NCBI GenBank assembly: GCA_944382835.1
Contig: CALWNP010000027.1
Coordinates: forward strand, 1 to 35,488
Reading direction: 5' to 3'
From: an uncultured Gemmiger sp.
GTDB lineage: Bacteria > Bacillota > Clostridia > Oscillospirales > Ruminococcaceae
DNA: 35,488 bases
Shown here: positions 1 through 8,047 of the stretch, piece by piece
Numbering within the stretch: position 1 is the first letter of the stretch
How the letters are laid out: every line of letters begins with the position of its first letter
The notes under the pieces: model-generated
Seen by the model: only the letters and a program-made list of their open reading frames with translations
Told to the model about the DNA's origin: nothing
The model's database searches: none
Translations under genes and position numbers: made by a program

Positions 1-33
1 TATTCCATCATGATCGACATTAGTCTTTTTTCG

Positions 34-58
34 AACCACTCGCCTAGCGAGTGGTTTT
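34..58 (+). terminator. Hairpin at left edge, terminator-like on plus strand
   Basis: A 10-bp perfect stem (34-43 with 47-56) closed by a 3-nt loop is followed by TTTT. It could end a plus-strand transcript entering from the left, or be part of a dispersed repeat. No gene can be assigned in bases 1-126: the only continuous frame runs through this hairpin and the next one and looks non-coding. Confidence 0.45.
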
Positions 59-65
59 CGGAACA

Positions 66-108
66 CAAAAAGCCGCCCGTCCCAGGCCAAACGGTCCGGG
101 GCGGGCGG
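66..108 (-). terminator. Rho-independent terminator of the 127-1113 gene
   Basis: Read on the minus strand, a GC-rich stem (102-108 with 73-79, extended inward with a few mismatches) is followed by CTTTTT. It starts about 20 bp after the stop codon of the minus-strand gene and fits as its terminator. Confidence 0.8.
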
Positions 109-126
109 TTTTCTTTGTGATAGGGA

Positions 127-1113
127 TTACTCGGCGGGCTGGGATTCCTCCCCGCCTTCCTCCGACGGGGTCTCCTCCTGGGAGTCGGCGCCGGAGTCGG
201 GGTTGTCCTCGCTGTTCTCCTCGGCGGGCGTTTCCTCCGAGCTCTCGGCCTCGGAGGAGGCCTCCTCCTGGGGTTCCTCGCTCACGGCGGTGGCATCGGG
301 AGGTGCACTTCCCACCGCATCGGTCATGGTGGAATCCAGGTTGTCCTGCACCAGGGCCTGGGGATCGGTGGAATCGGCGGCTGCGGTGGGGGTGGGGGTC
401 GCCGTGGCTTCGGGCTGCATCTCGCTCTCCTGCAGAGCGCTGAGGTACCACTGGCGGTTGTCGCCGCGGGTAAAGACAAAGTCCATATACTTGGTAGGCT
501 CGGTGGGGGCGGTCAGGGACAGCTCGCCGCTGGAGCTGTTGTTGAGGGTGGGAATGTAGCCCACCGTCACATAAGTCTTGCCACCCTGGGTGGAGATCTT
601 TTCCACCTCGGGGGTGTACAGACCCACCGAACCGGTGACCGGCACCAGATAACCCTGCTTCTCCTCGTCGTAGGTGTAGACGAACTCCGGCGTTTCAAAG
701 GAACCGTCGGTCACCTGGTAGTCGGGGCCCAGCAGGTTGGTCAGGTAGGTGTCCACCTCCAGCCGGGGCAGAATCACCGAGCCAGTGTCGGTGTCCCGCT
801 CATAGGCATCCAGGCTGCCGTCGTTTTTCTGGATGGTGTAGACGGTACCCCAGATGGCCGCCTGGCGGAAGACCGAGGAATCCACCTGGGAGACATCGTC
901 AAAGGGAACCACATCAAACATCACCAGGCCGTAGACCCGGTCGGCGTAGCTTTCCCGGCGCTCCGAGTCGTCCAGAACCGCCCGCAGACCGCTGACGCAC
1001 CAGCCGAGCACCGTGATGATGCCCACCACAATGAAGACAAGCGCCACTGCACCGATGATCTGGCGGGTCAGCCGGCGGTTGTTGCGCAGTTGTTCTTCTC
1101 TTGAACTTGCCAT
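127..1113 (-). CDS. Membrane-anchored protein of unknown function with acidic C-terminal tail
   Basis: 328 residues, family not recognised. A short basic N-terminus is followed by one membrane segment at about residues 19-41, so the rest is probably outside the cell (positive-inside rule). Residues 50-230 form a mixed domain rich in Asp, Tyr and Val. From about 235 the chain becomes low-complexity Thr/Pro/Ala and then Glu/Ser, ending in a very acidic tail without a sorting signal. The start at 1113 was chosen because GGGGAAGGAG precedes it at good spacing; the frame stays open upstream to 1233 but without such a site. It has its own promoter and terminator, so it is probably monocistronic. 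It could be a cell-envelope or wall-spanning protein; no function can be assigned. Confidence 0.8.
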   Translation of the reverse strand: MASSREEQLRNNRRLTRQIIGAVALVFIVVGIITVLGWCVSGLRAVLDDSERRESYADRVYGLVMFDVVPFDDVSQVDSSVFRQAAIWGTVYTIQKNDGSLDAYERDTDTGSVILPRLEVDTYLTNLLGPDYQVTDGSFETPEFVYTYDEEKQGYLVPVTGSVGLYTPEVEKISTQGGKTYVTVGYIPTLNNSSSGELSLTAPTEPTKYMDFVFTRGDNRQWYLSALQESEMQPEATATPTPTAAADSTDPQALVQDNLDSTMTDAVGSAPPDATAVSEEPQEEASSEAESSEETPAEENSEDNPDSGADSQEETPSEEGGEESQPAE

Positions 1114-1204
1114 CGAATACTCCTTCCCCCTGGCGGGCGGCGGCGGGGTGCCCAAAATGCCGCCCGTGTCCTGGCTTGCCCCCTGCGGGGCGGATGATGC
1201 CCTT

Positions 1205-1233
1205 AGTATAACACAAACGCCGCCGCTTTGCAA
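1205..1233 (-). promoter_or_regulatory. Sigma-A type promoter for the 127-1113 gene
   Basis: On the minus strand, TTGCAA (1233-1228) and TATACT (1210-1205) are separated by 17 bp. The -35 box sits in the centre of the perfect palindrome that also serves as the rfbB terminator stem. Confidence 0.65.
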
Positions 1234-1242
1234 AGCGGCGGC
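1219..1242 (-). terminator. Perfect palindrome after rfbB, probable terminator
   Basis: A 24-bp perfect palindrome (1219-1242) starts about 15 bp after the rfbB stop codon on the minus strand. It is followed by GTTTGTGTT, a weak U-tract. It probably ends the rfbADB transcript with some read-through, and it overlaps the -35 box of the next gene. Confidence 0.6.
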
Positions 1243-1256
1243 GCAGCGGGCAGGTT

Positions 1257-2321
1257 TTACTTATTTTTGTACATCTGCTCGTAGTATTTCTGGTAGTCAC
1301 CGCTGGTGACGTGCTCCATCCACTCGGGGTTGGCCAGATACCAGTCGATGGTCAGAACGATGCCCTTCTCAAAGGGGGTTTCGGGGTACCAGCCCAGGTC
1401 CTCCTTGATTTTGGTGGGGTCGATGCCATAACGGCGGTCATGGCCCAGGCGGTCGGCCACATGGCGGATCAGCTCCTCGCTGATGCCGTCATCCTTCAGC
1501 CGGTCATGCAGTTGAGCGATGACCGTCTTGACGATGAAGATATTGGGCCGCTCGTTGTGGCCGCCCACATTGTAAACCTCGCCTACCTTGCCGTTGCTGG
1601 CCACCATGTCGATGGCCTTGCAGTGGTCCATGACATACAGCCAGTCCCGCACCTGCATGCCGTCGCCGTAGACCGGCAGGGTCTTGTGGTGCTTGGCGTT
1701 GTTGATCAGCAGCGGGATCAGCTTTTCGGGGAACTGATAGGGGCCGTAGTTGTTGGAGCAGCGGGTGATGTTCACCGGCATGCCGTAGGTGTCGTGGAAG
1801 GCCATGACGAACATGTCGGCGCTGGCCTTGGAAGCGGAGTAGGGGCTGTGGGGGCACAGCGGGGTGGTCTCCATGAAGTAGCCCTCGGCGCCCAGGGCAC
1901 CGTAAACCTCGTCGGTGGAAACCTGGAGGTACTTTTTGCCCTCCTTCCAGGTCTTGGCCCCGTCGTCATACCAGGCGTCCTTGCAGCACTGCAGCAGGTT
2001 GACGGTACCCAGAACGTTGCTCTGGACAAAGATCTCGGGGTTCTTGATGCTGCGGTCCACATGGCTCTCGGCAGCAAAGTTGATCACATAGTCGGGATCA
2101 TACTGGGCAATCAGCCGGCTGACCAGCTCCTTGTCGCAGATATCCCCCTGAACGAAGATGTGGCGGGGGTCCTCCTCCACATCCTTGAGGTTCTCCAGGT
2201 TGCCGGCATAGGTCAGCTTATCCAGGTTGATGAGCTTGATCTCGGCATATTTGTCCAGCATATAGTGGACGAAGTTGGATCCGATAAAACCGGCGCAGCC
2301 GGTGATAAGATAGGTTTTCAT
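1257..2321 (-). CDS. rfbB: dTDP-glucose 4,6-dehydratase
   Basis: 354 residues, normal length for RfbB/RmlB. This cytosolic enzyme converts dTDP-glucose to dTDP-4-keto-6-deoxyglucose, the second step towards dTDP-rhamnose and related sugars. The NAD-binding motif TGCAGFIGSNFV is at about 8-19. STDEVYG is at about 136 and the catalytic tyrosine/lysine motif YSASK at about 161-165, typical of the extended SDR family. It is the last gene of rfbA-rfbD-rfbB, starting 6 bp after rfbD, and is therefore probably translated from the same mRNA. Confidence 0.96.
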   Translation of the reverse strand: MKTYLITGCAGFIGSNFVHYMLDKYAEIKLINLDKLTYAGNLENLKDVEEDPRHIFVQGDICDKELVSRLIAQYDPDYVINFAAESHVDRSIKNPEIFVQSNVLGTVNLLQCCKDAWYDDGAKTWKEGKKYLQVSTDEVYGALGAEGYFMETTPLCPHSPYSASKASADMFVMAFHDTYGMPVNITRCSNNYGPYQFPEKLIPLLINNAKHHKTLPVYGDGMQVRDWLYVMDHCKAIDMVASNGKVGEVYNVGGHNERPNIFIVKTVIAQLHDRLKDDGISEELIRHVADRLGHDRRYGIDPTKIKEDLGWYPETPFEKGIVLTIDWYLANPEWMEHVTSGDYQKYYEQMYKNK

Positions 2322-2327
2322 CGTTGC

Positions 2328-3230
2328 TTATTCCCCATTCCAGTTGTTGAAAAATGCCTGAATTGCGTCCTTCCAGTCCCGCATCTCATCCCCCACCGAG
2401 CAGCGCAGGGCACGGTTATCCAGGGCGCTCCAGGCGGGGCGGTTGGCCGACTCGGGATGGGCGGCGGCGTACTCGGCGCTGGTGCAGGGCTTGACGGTGC
2501 AGGGCAGGCCGGACAGCCGGATGATCTCGGCGGCAAAGTCGTACCAGCTGCAAACCCCGTTGCAGGTGCAGTGGTAGGTGCCATAATCATGGCTGACCGC
2601 CAGCTTGAGCAGATGGTAGGCCAGGTCCACCGCGTTGGTGGGATTGCCCAGCTGGTCGTTGACCACCGTGATGGTGTCGTGGGTCTTGGCCAGGTTGACC
2701 ATCGTCTTGACAAAGTTTTTGCCGTTGTAGCCGTAGAGCCAGGCGGTGCGGACGATAAAATGCCGGCGGCAGAAATCCCGCACATACTGTTCGCCTAGCA
2801 GCTTGGTGGCGCCGTAGGCGGACACCGGGGCCGGCAGGGCACATTCGTCCAGCGGGATGCCGCCGTTGGGCGCCCCCGAGAAGACGTAGTCGGTGGAGAC
2901 ATGGATCAGCCGGGCGTTGACCTTGTCGCAGGCCAGGGCCAGGTTGCGGGGCCCCAGGGCGTTGACCCGGTAGGCAGCATCCCGGTTGGTCTCGCAGCCG
3001 TTGACGTTGGTAAATGCCGCACAGTTGATGACGGTATCGGGCTGGTGGCGCCGGATATAGGCGATGGTGGCCTCCCGGTCGGTGATGTCCAGCTCATCGA
3101 TGTCCACCGGGATTACGGTGGTGTTGCGCAGCCGCTCGGGCAGCGGGCCCAGCTCGCAGCGCTCGTCACGCAGCTGATTCTGCAGCTCAGTGCCCAGCTG
3201 TCCGCGGCAGCCGGTAATCATAATCTTCAT
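2328..3230 (-). CDS. rfbD: dTDP-4-dehydrorhamnose reductase
   Basis: 300 residues. RfbD/RmlD reduces dTDP-4-keto-rhamnose to dTDP-rhamnose with NAD(P)H, the last step of the pathway. The dinucleotide motif TGCRGQLG is at about 6-13, HVSTDYVFSG near 103-112 and the YGATK catalytic pair near 130. The start at 3230 is preceded by AGAGAGG. It lies between rfbA and rfbB in one operon. The epimerase RfbC that should supply its substrate is not encoded in the window. Related reductases act on other keto sugars, so the final sugar is inferred rather than shown. Confidence 0.93.
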   Translation of the reverse strand: MKIMITGCRGQLGTELQNQLRDERCELGPLPERLRNTTVIPVDIDELDITDREATIAYIRRHQPDTVINCAAFTNVNGCETNRDAAYRVNALGPRNLALACDKVNARLIHVSTDYVFSGAPNGGIPLDECALPAPVSAYGATKLLGEQYVRDFCRRHFIVRTAWLYGYNGKNFVKTMVNLAKTHDTITVVNDQLGNPTNAVDLAYHLLKLAVSHDYGTYHCTCNGVCSWYDFAAEIIRLSGLPCTVKPCTSAEYAAAHPESANRPAWSALDNRALRCSVGDEMRDWKDAIQAFFNNWNGE

Positions 3231-3267
3231 GCAATGCCTCTCTTTGTCTTGTTCACAGAAAAACGGA

Positions 3268-4152
3268 TCAATACCGGAGCTTGTCCTCCGCCACATTCTT
3301 CAGGTGTTTGCCATAGGGGGATTTGCCGTAGCGCTCGGCGCTTTCCAGCAGCTTGGCCCGGCTGATCCAGCCATACTTGTAGGCGATCTCCTCGGGGGCG
3401 GAAATCTTGATGCCCTGGCGCTGTTCGATCATCCGGACAAAATCGGCGGCCTCCACCAGGCTGTCCATGGTGCCGGTGTCCAGCCAGGCATAGCCGCGGC
3501 CCAGCAGCTGGACATCCAGCTTGCCCTGCTGCAGGTACATCTCGTTGAGGGTGGTGATCTCCAGCTCACCCCGGGCGCTGGGCTTGACCTGCTTGGCCAT
3601 CTCCACCACGTCCTTGTTATAGAAATACAGCCCGGTCACCGCGTAGTTGCTCTTGGGCTGGGCGGGCTTTTCCTCAATGGAGGTGGCGCGGCCCTCGGCG
3701 TCAAAGGCCACCACGCCAAACCGCTCGGGATCGTTGACGTAGTACCCGAAGACGGTGCTGCGGCCCGCCTCGGCGTTGGCGGCGGCGGCTTTCAGCCGCT
3801 TGCTGAACCCGGCACCGTAGAAGATGTTATCCCCCAGCACCATGGCGCAGCAGTCATCCCCGATGAACTCCTCCCCCAGCAAAAAGGCTTGGGCCAGACC
3901 GTCGGGGCTGGGCTGCACCTTGTACTGCAGATGCAGGCCGTACTGACTGCCGTCCCCCAGCAGAGCCTCAAACCGGGGGGTGTCGGTGGGGGTGGAGATG
4001 ATGAGGATGTCCTGGATGCCCGCCAGCATCAGGGTGGACAGGGGATAATAGATCATGGGCTTGTCATACACCGGCAGCAGCTGCTTGGATGTAACCATGG
4101 TCAGCGGGTACAGTCTTGTGCCGGCGCCGCCGGCAAGGATAATCCCTTTCAT
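3268..4152 (-). CDS. rfbA: Glucose-1-phosphate thymidylyltransferase
   Basis: 294 residues, the usual length for RfbA/RmlA. It joins dTTP and glucose-1-phosphate to make dTDP-glucose, opening the dTDP-sugar pathway. The nucleotidyltransferase signature is at the N-terminus: [14 protein letters not shown], then [25 protein letters not shown] lies near 110, followed by EEKP and the C-terminal WLDTGT. The start at 4152 has AGGAG upstream; the frame stays open to 4209 without a better site. It is the first gene of the operon, 70 bp downstream of a near-consensus promoter. Confidence 0.96.
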   Translation of the reverse strand: MKGIILAGGAGTRLYPLTMVTSKQLLPVYDKPMIYYPLSTLMLAGIQDILIISTPTDTPRFEALLGDGSQYGLHLQYKVQPSPDGLAQAFLLGEEFIGDDCCAMVLGDNIFYGAGFSKRLKAAAANAEAGRSTVFGYYVNDPERFGVVAFDAEGRATSIEEKPAQPKSNYAVTGLYFYNKDVVEMAKQVKPSARGELEITTLNEMYLQQGKLDVQLLGRGYAWLDTGTMDSLVEAADFVRMIEQRQGIKISAPEEIAYKYGWISRAKLLESAERYGKSPYGKHLKNVAEDKLRY

Positions 4153-4229
4153 AGTGACAACTCCTATTGCAGTGCGTCGCAGCCCATCCCGAGGGGCAGA
4201 TTCCCGCACAATAATATTTGATCTTTGTT

Positions 4230-4258
4230 ATTATACCGCCTTTTTCCCTGCCTGACAA
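4230..4258 (-). promoter_or_regulatory. Promoter of the rfbADB operon
   Basis: On the minus strand TTGTCA (4258-4253) and TATAAT (4235-4230) lie exactly 17 bp apart, a near-perfect housekeeping promoter. Transcription should start near 4223, giving a leader of about 70 nt before rfbA. Confidence 0.85.
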
Positions 4259-4336
4259 GGGGCGCCTCCAAAATCTCCACCCCCGGCCGCTTTTGAAAGG
4301 AAAACGCTGCCATCTTGTAAAAACAGCAGTTTTTTC

Positions 4337-4365
4337 TTGACGCTGCGTGGAACGCATGGTAGAAT
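4337..4365 (+). promoter_or_regulatory. Promoter of the lipoprotein/sortase region
   Basis: TTGACG (4337-4342) and TAGAAT (4360-4365) are separated by 17 bp, diverging from the rfb promoter. Transcription should start near 4372, about 70 nt before the GTG start of the small lipoprotein-like gene. Confidence 0.8.
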
Positions 4366-4442
4366 ACTAGAGATAATAGAAAGTTGTGCCGGTGGGACTT
4401 CCCATCGTCTTTGTCTGATTGCAAGCAAGAAGGAGGCATATC

Positions 4443-4790
4443 GTGAAGCGCTTTTTGTGTGCGGTGCTGGTGGCGGCGGCGCTGTTTGTGCTGGCCGCCT
4501 GCAGTTCGGGGCTGATTTCTTCCTCCGCCCCCTCCCCCACGCCGACCTCCTCTCCCACCTCGTCCTCCACCTCCCGCAACGTGCAGCACAGCGCGCCGGT
4601 GGCGGTGTCCGAGACCTACGCCAAGGCGGATGTGGTCACCGATCCCACACCGGCCGCCACCCCTTCCTCCACCGCCGCGCCGGTGGACACTCCCGCCACC
4701 GGGGACAACTCCTCGGTCATCTACTTTGTGGGGGTGCTGGGGTTGATTCTGGTCTGCTCGGCGGGGCTGTGGATGCTCAAGCGCATCTGA
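4443..4790 (+). CDS. Small surface protein with lipobox and C-terminal sorting signal; candidate sortase substrate
   Basis: 115 residues starting at a GTG with AAGGAGG six bases upstream. The N-terminus is a signal peptide ending in the lipobox VLAAC (Cys20). Residues 21-80 are a low-complexity Ser/Thr/Pro linker with no folded domain. The C-terminus has the layout of a cell-wall sorting signal: TPATGD at 83-88, a hydrophobic stretch at 91-110 and KR near the end. Class B sortases of clostridia are known to use (S/P)PxTG-type motifs, and a class B sortase is the next gene, so this is probably its substrate. A lipobox and a sorting signal on one short chain is unusual; the lipobox may be fortuitous, or the protein may be anchored at both ends. 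The function beyond a spacer or carrier role is unknown. Confidence 0.82.
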   Translation: MKRFLCAVLVAAALFVLAACSSGLISSSAPSPTPTSSPTSSSTSRNVQHSAPVAVSETYAKADVVTDPTPAATPSSTAAPVDTPATGDNSSVIYFVGVLGLILVCSAGLWMLKRI

Positions 4791-4832
4791 AAGCGGCCGT
4801 CGTCCGGGCCGCCCGTCCAACGTTACACACCC

Positions 4833-4885
4833 AAAGCGAGGGCTTCCCGGCCAATGGGCCGGCGGAACCGCTCGCTTTTTCTTTT
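4833..4885 (+). terminator. Rho-independent terminator between the surface protein and sortase genes
   Basis: A long hairpin pairs AAAGCGAG (4833-4840) with CTCGCTTT (4871-4878), with further pairing inside (CCGGCC/GGCCGG). TTTTTCTTTT follows. It ends about 30 bp before the sortase start codon, so sortase expression depends on read-through or on a promoter inside the upstream gene. Confidence 0.85.
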
Positions 4886-4914
4886 CCCGCCTTCCCCGAA
4901 AGGAGGATCTTCCC

Positions 4915-5892
4915 TTGCCCAAACCCAAACGCTACCGGCGTCTGCGGGGCAGCAGTGCCTACTATCCCTTCGGAGCCCGCACCGAGCTGCGCCATCGCCA
5001 CCGGCGCAACGCCCGGCTGCTCCAGCTGATGGGGCTGCTGATCTTCTGCCTGGCCGGGGCGCTGCTGCTGCGCCAGACCTACTTCCACGGCGGGCAGCCC
5101 CAGCCCCCAGCCCGGCCCGCCACCGCCGAAACCGCCGTTGCCACCCCGGTGCCCACCCGCGCCCCGGTGACGGTGGAGATCCGCAACGCCACGGTGGACG
5201 CCCTGGCAGGCACCGAGGCCGCCGACGCGGCAGCCCACGCCTCCCCCAGTCCCCAGCCCACCCCCGAGGCCGAGACGGTGGAAACGGTGCTGCCCCAGTA
5301 CCAGGAGCTCTACGCCCAGAACCCCGACCTGGTGGGCTGGCTGCGGCTGGAGGGCACCGACATCGACTACCCGGTGGTGCAGGTACCCGAGGACAACAGC
5401 TACTACCTGCGCCGGGGCTTTGACCGGCTCTACGCCTCCGGCGGGACCCTGTTTCTGGACGGACGATGCCGCATCGGGCAGGATGCCACCGCCAACTGGC
5501 TGATCTACGGCCACAACATGGAGGACGGCAGCATGTTCGGCACCCTGACCCGCTATGCCGATGAGGAGTTTTATCGGGCCCACCCCACCTTTACCTTTGA
5601 CACCCTGACCCGGGTCGGCACCTGGCAGGTGGTGGCAGTGGTTGAGACCACCCTGGGGGCGGATGAACTGCCCTATTACAGCTTTTTTGACGCCGGCAGC
5701 CGGGGGGAATGGCAGCGCCGGGTGGACGCCATCCTGGACCTGGCCCTGTATGACACCGGCGTGGTGCCAAAGTACGGGGACCAGTTGCTGACCCTGTCCA
5801 CCTGCGGCAGCCCCCGGGCCGACACCCCGGAGCGGTTTGCGGTGCTGGCCGTGCGGATTCCCGACACCACCGAAGGAGGAACGGAAAAATGA
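4915..5892 (+). CDS. Class B sortase
   Basis: 325 residues from a TTG start with AAAGGAGG upstream. A basic cytoplasmic N-terminus is followed by one membrane segment (about 36-53), a long Pro/Ala/Thr linker to about 125, then the sortase domain. Catalytic residues are visible: His200 in YGHNM, Cys297 in TLSTC and Arg307 in ERFAV. GWLRLEGTDIDYPVVQ and the spacing from His to Cys match class B. It acts outside the membrane, cleaving a sorting signal and joining the protein to the wall peptide. The linker is longer than in many SrtB proteins. It follows the candidate substrate and overlaps the next gene by 4 bp (ATGA), so it is translationally coupled to it. Confidence 0.93.
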   Translation: MPKPKRYRRLRGSSAYYPFGARTELRHRHRRNARLLQLMGLLIFCLAGALLLRQTYFHGGQPQPPARPATAETAVATPVPTRAPVTVEIRNATVDALAGTEAADAAAHASPSPQPTPEAETVETVLPQYQELYAQNPDLVGWLRLEGTDIDYPVVQVPEDNSYYLRRGFDRLYASGGTLFLDGRCRIGQDATANWLIYGHNMEDGSMFGTLTRYADEEFYRAHPTFTFDTLTRVGTWQVVAVVETTLGADELPYYSFFDAGSRGEWQRRVDAILDLALYDTGVVPKYGDQLLTLSTCGSPRADTPERFAVLAVRIPDTTEGGTEK

Positions 5893-7754
5893 TTTGGACC
5901 ATCGGTGCCCAGTGGCTGGGCATTCTCTGCCTGCTGCTGTGGGGATTCTGGCTCTGCGGCAAGCTGCGGCTGCCCGCCGGCTTTGCCCCGGTGACGGGCA
6001 TTTCCTTTGTGATGATCGAGCTGCAGGTCTTCGGCAGCCTGCACCTGCTGCGGGCGGGGATGCTGCTGACCCTGGTGGGGGCCGCCCTCTCGCTGGCCCA
6101 CCGCAACCCCCGGGCTCTGCTGGAAGGGCTGGCCCGGCCGGGAGTGCTGGCTTTCCTGGTTGGGGTGGTGGTCTTCCAGATCGCCTACGCCCTGCGTGAG
6201 CCCCGGTTCCAGACCTGGGACGAGTTCAGCCACTGGGGAATCTTTTTCAAATCGGTCTTTTATGATCACCAGTTTGCCCTCTGGCAGAGTGCCCGCAGTC
6301 TGGCCCATCCGGCCTATCCCCAGGGGCTGCCGGCTCTCTACGCCCTGTTTGCCCCCCTGCTGCGGGACTATGCCGAGGGGGATGTCTTTTTTGTGGTCAA
6401 CCTGCCGCTGCTGGCGGCGGGCGGCGCGCTGTTTGATGCAACCTGCCCCGCCGGGCGGCGGGCCGGGCTGTGGCACCGGCTGTGCGGCTGCGCGGCGGTG
6501 CCGCTGCTCTTCTGGATTTTTGCCCCCGACACCCCCTACACCACCGTCTATATGGATGCCCCGGTGGGGGCGCTGTTTGCGGCGGCGCTGGTGGTGGGGA
6601 TGATGGCCCGGACCGACGAACCGGTGCACCCCTGGGCAGTGGGGCTGCTGGCCGCTGCCACCGCCACCGTCAAGGAGATCGGCACCGTCTTTGCCCTGTG
6701 TGTGCTGGGCATCTGGTTTTTGCGCTGTCTTTTGGGCCGCAGCCAAAGCTGGCGGCAGAGGGGGCTGGCCTTTGTGCGGGCGGCGGTGCCGGTGGCGGCG
6801 GTGGTGGCACAGTGGAAGTGCACCCTGGCGCTGCTCCACCGGGCGGACGACCAGTTTTCCGGCATGGGGCTGGGCTATTTTCTCCGGTGCTGGGCCGAGG
6901 CCCGCAGCGGGGCCGACCCCTACTTCTATGATGTCTGGGCCGCCTACTGGGCCAAGCTGCGCACCGCGCCGCTGCTCTTCGGGGCCAGCACCTTCAAGAT
7001 CGGGCTGCTCTGCGTCCTGTTCAGTCTGCTGCTGGCCGCCGCCCTGGTCTGGCGCGGTCACCGGGCGGGACTGGACCGGGCGGTGGCGCCGCTGTGCATG
7101 ATCCTCTTCTGGCCCTGCTACCAGGGGGTGCTCTTTTATGTCTACATCGGCGGCATGAGCCCCTACGAGGCCATGCGGGTGGCCAGCTACGAGCGCTATG
7201 CCTGCTGCTTTTTCATCGACTGGTTCGGGGTGCTCCTGGTGGGGCTGTTCCAGCTGCTGGAGGGGTCCGGCGCGCTGCGGCTGGCCTCGGCGGCGGTGGC
7301 TGGCGGGGTGGCCCTGGCCGGGCTGTGGGGCTTTTCGGCGGGGCTGGACGCCTTCAGCCTGCCCTACGAGAGCTGGCGGGACACCCAGATCGCCAACGCC
7401 GCCGCCATCCGGGCGGTGATCCCCCGGGACGCCGGGGCGGTGTGGGTGCTCTCGGCGGACGAGGAGCTGGCCTACCAGAACATGTGGTATTACCAGTACG
7501 AGCTCTCTCCCCTGCTGGTGGCCATCGAGGCCCAGAGCGGCCAGGCCGGGGTAGACCTGGGCTACAACATCATCGAACATCAGGTGGAATACCTGGTGCT
7601 CTTCGGCGCCAGCGAGGATTTCCGCGCCCAGTATGCCGCGGCCTTCTCGGACAACCTGGCGGCGGCCGGCGGGGACACCCCCGCCGTTTATGCGGTGGAA
7701 GAAGACGCCTCCCTGCCCGGCGGGCACCGGATGACCCGGTGCACCGCCGGCTGA
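5889..7754 (+). CDS. Large polytopic membrane protein, possibly a GT-C type glycosyltransferase
   Basis: 621 residues with roughly ten to thirteen hydrophobic segments along most of its length. After about four N-terminal segments comes an extracytoplasmic-type loop with a conserved-looking acidic motif, FQTWDEFSHWG (about 103-113). The C-terminal 120 residues are more polar. Loop acidic residues early in a multi-membrane protein recall GT-C glycosyltransferases (lipid-linked sugar donors), but no family signature was recognised, so this is a guess from architecture. It is coupled to the sortase by an ATGA overlap, which suggests a role at the cell envelope, perhaps glycosylating a surface protein or polymer. 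rfb sugar genes lie 1.7 kb upstream on the other strand. Confidence 0.72.
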   Translation: MIWTIGAQWLGILCLLLWGFWLCGKLRLPAGFAPVTGISFVMIELQVFGSLHLLRAGMLLTLVGAALSLAHRNPRALLEGLARPGVLAFLVGVVVFQIAYALREPRFQTWDEFSHWGIFFKSVFYDHQFALWQSARSLAHPAYPQGLPALYALFAPLLRDYAEGDVFFVVNLPLLAAGGALFDATCPAGRRAGLWHRLCGCAAVPLLFWIFAPDTPYTTVYMDAPVGALFAAALVVGMMARTDEPVHPWAVGLLAAATATVKEIGTVFALCVLGIWFLRCLLGRSQSWRQRGLAFVRAAVPVAAVVAQWKCTLALLHRADDQFSGMGLGYFLRCWAEARSGADPYFYDVWAAYWAKLRTAPLLFGASTFKIGLLCVLFSLLLAAALVWRGHRAGLDRAVAPLCMILFWPCYQGVLFYVYIGGMSPYEAMRVASYERYACCFFIDWFGVLLVGLFQLLEGSGALRLASAAVAGGVALAGLWGFSAGLDAFSLPYESWRDTQIANAAAIRAVIPRDAGAVWVLSADEELAYQNMWYYQYELSPLLVAIEAQSGQAGVDLGYNIIEHQVEYLVLFGASEDFRAQYAAAFSDNLAAAGGDTPAVYAVEEDASLPGGHRMTRCTAG

Positions 7755-7759
7755 TCCCC

Positions 7760-7788
7760 TTGCTTTTTGGCGGCAAATCCGCTATGAT
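7760..7788 (+). promoter_or_regulatory. Promoter of the PC4-like/HD gene pair
   Basis: TTGCTT (7760-7765) and TATGAT (7783-7788) are spaced by 17 bp, just after the stop of the membrane protein gene and about 40 bp before the next start codon. Confidence 0.65.
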
Positions 7789-7825
7789 GGACAGTACCAA
7801 CCACGAAAGGAATGACCTGACAACT

Positions 7826-8047
7826 ATGGCAGAATTCAAGTATGAGATCACCGAACGCATCGCCGTTCTTTCCACCAACGCCAGCGGCTGGGAACGCCAG
7901 CTGAACATGATCAGCTGGAACGGCAAGGAGCCCAAGTACGACATCCGTGACTGGTCCCCCGACGGCAGCAAGATGAGCAAGGGCATCAGCATGACCCGGG
8001 AGGAACTGGCCAACCTCAAGGGCATCCTGGATGATATGGAACTGTGA
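7826..8047 (+). CDS. PC4/p15-family single-stranded DNA-binding protein (YdbC-like)
   Basis: 73 residues, the whole length of a bacterial PC4-like protein. The family binds single-stranded nucleic acid as a dimer through a curved beta sheet followed by a helix. Here the strand pattern is FKYEITERIAVLS, then WERQLNMISWNG and KYDIRDWSPDG, then the motif MSKGISMTREELANLK leading into the C-terminal helix. This matches the YdbC type. AAAGGA lies 14 bases upstream of the ATG, somewhat far; an ATG nearer to it at 7812 meets a stop at once. The gene overlaps the HD-domain gene by one base, so the two are coupled. The role in the cell (repair, replication or transcription) is unknown. Confidence 0.88.
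   Translation: MAEFKYEITERIAVLSTNASGWERQLNMISWNGKEPKYDIRDWSPDGSKMSKGISMTREELANLKGILDDMEL

Noticed and set aside
5676-7727. Long open frame on the minus strand opposite the polytopic membrane protein.
   Set aside because: Composition is Gln/Gly/His/Pro-rich and lacks any fold; the plus-strand reading has clear membrane segments and coupling to the sortase.
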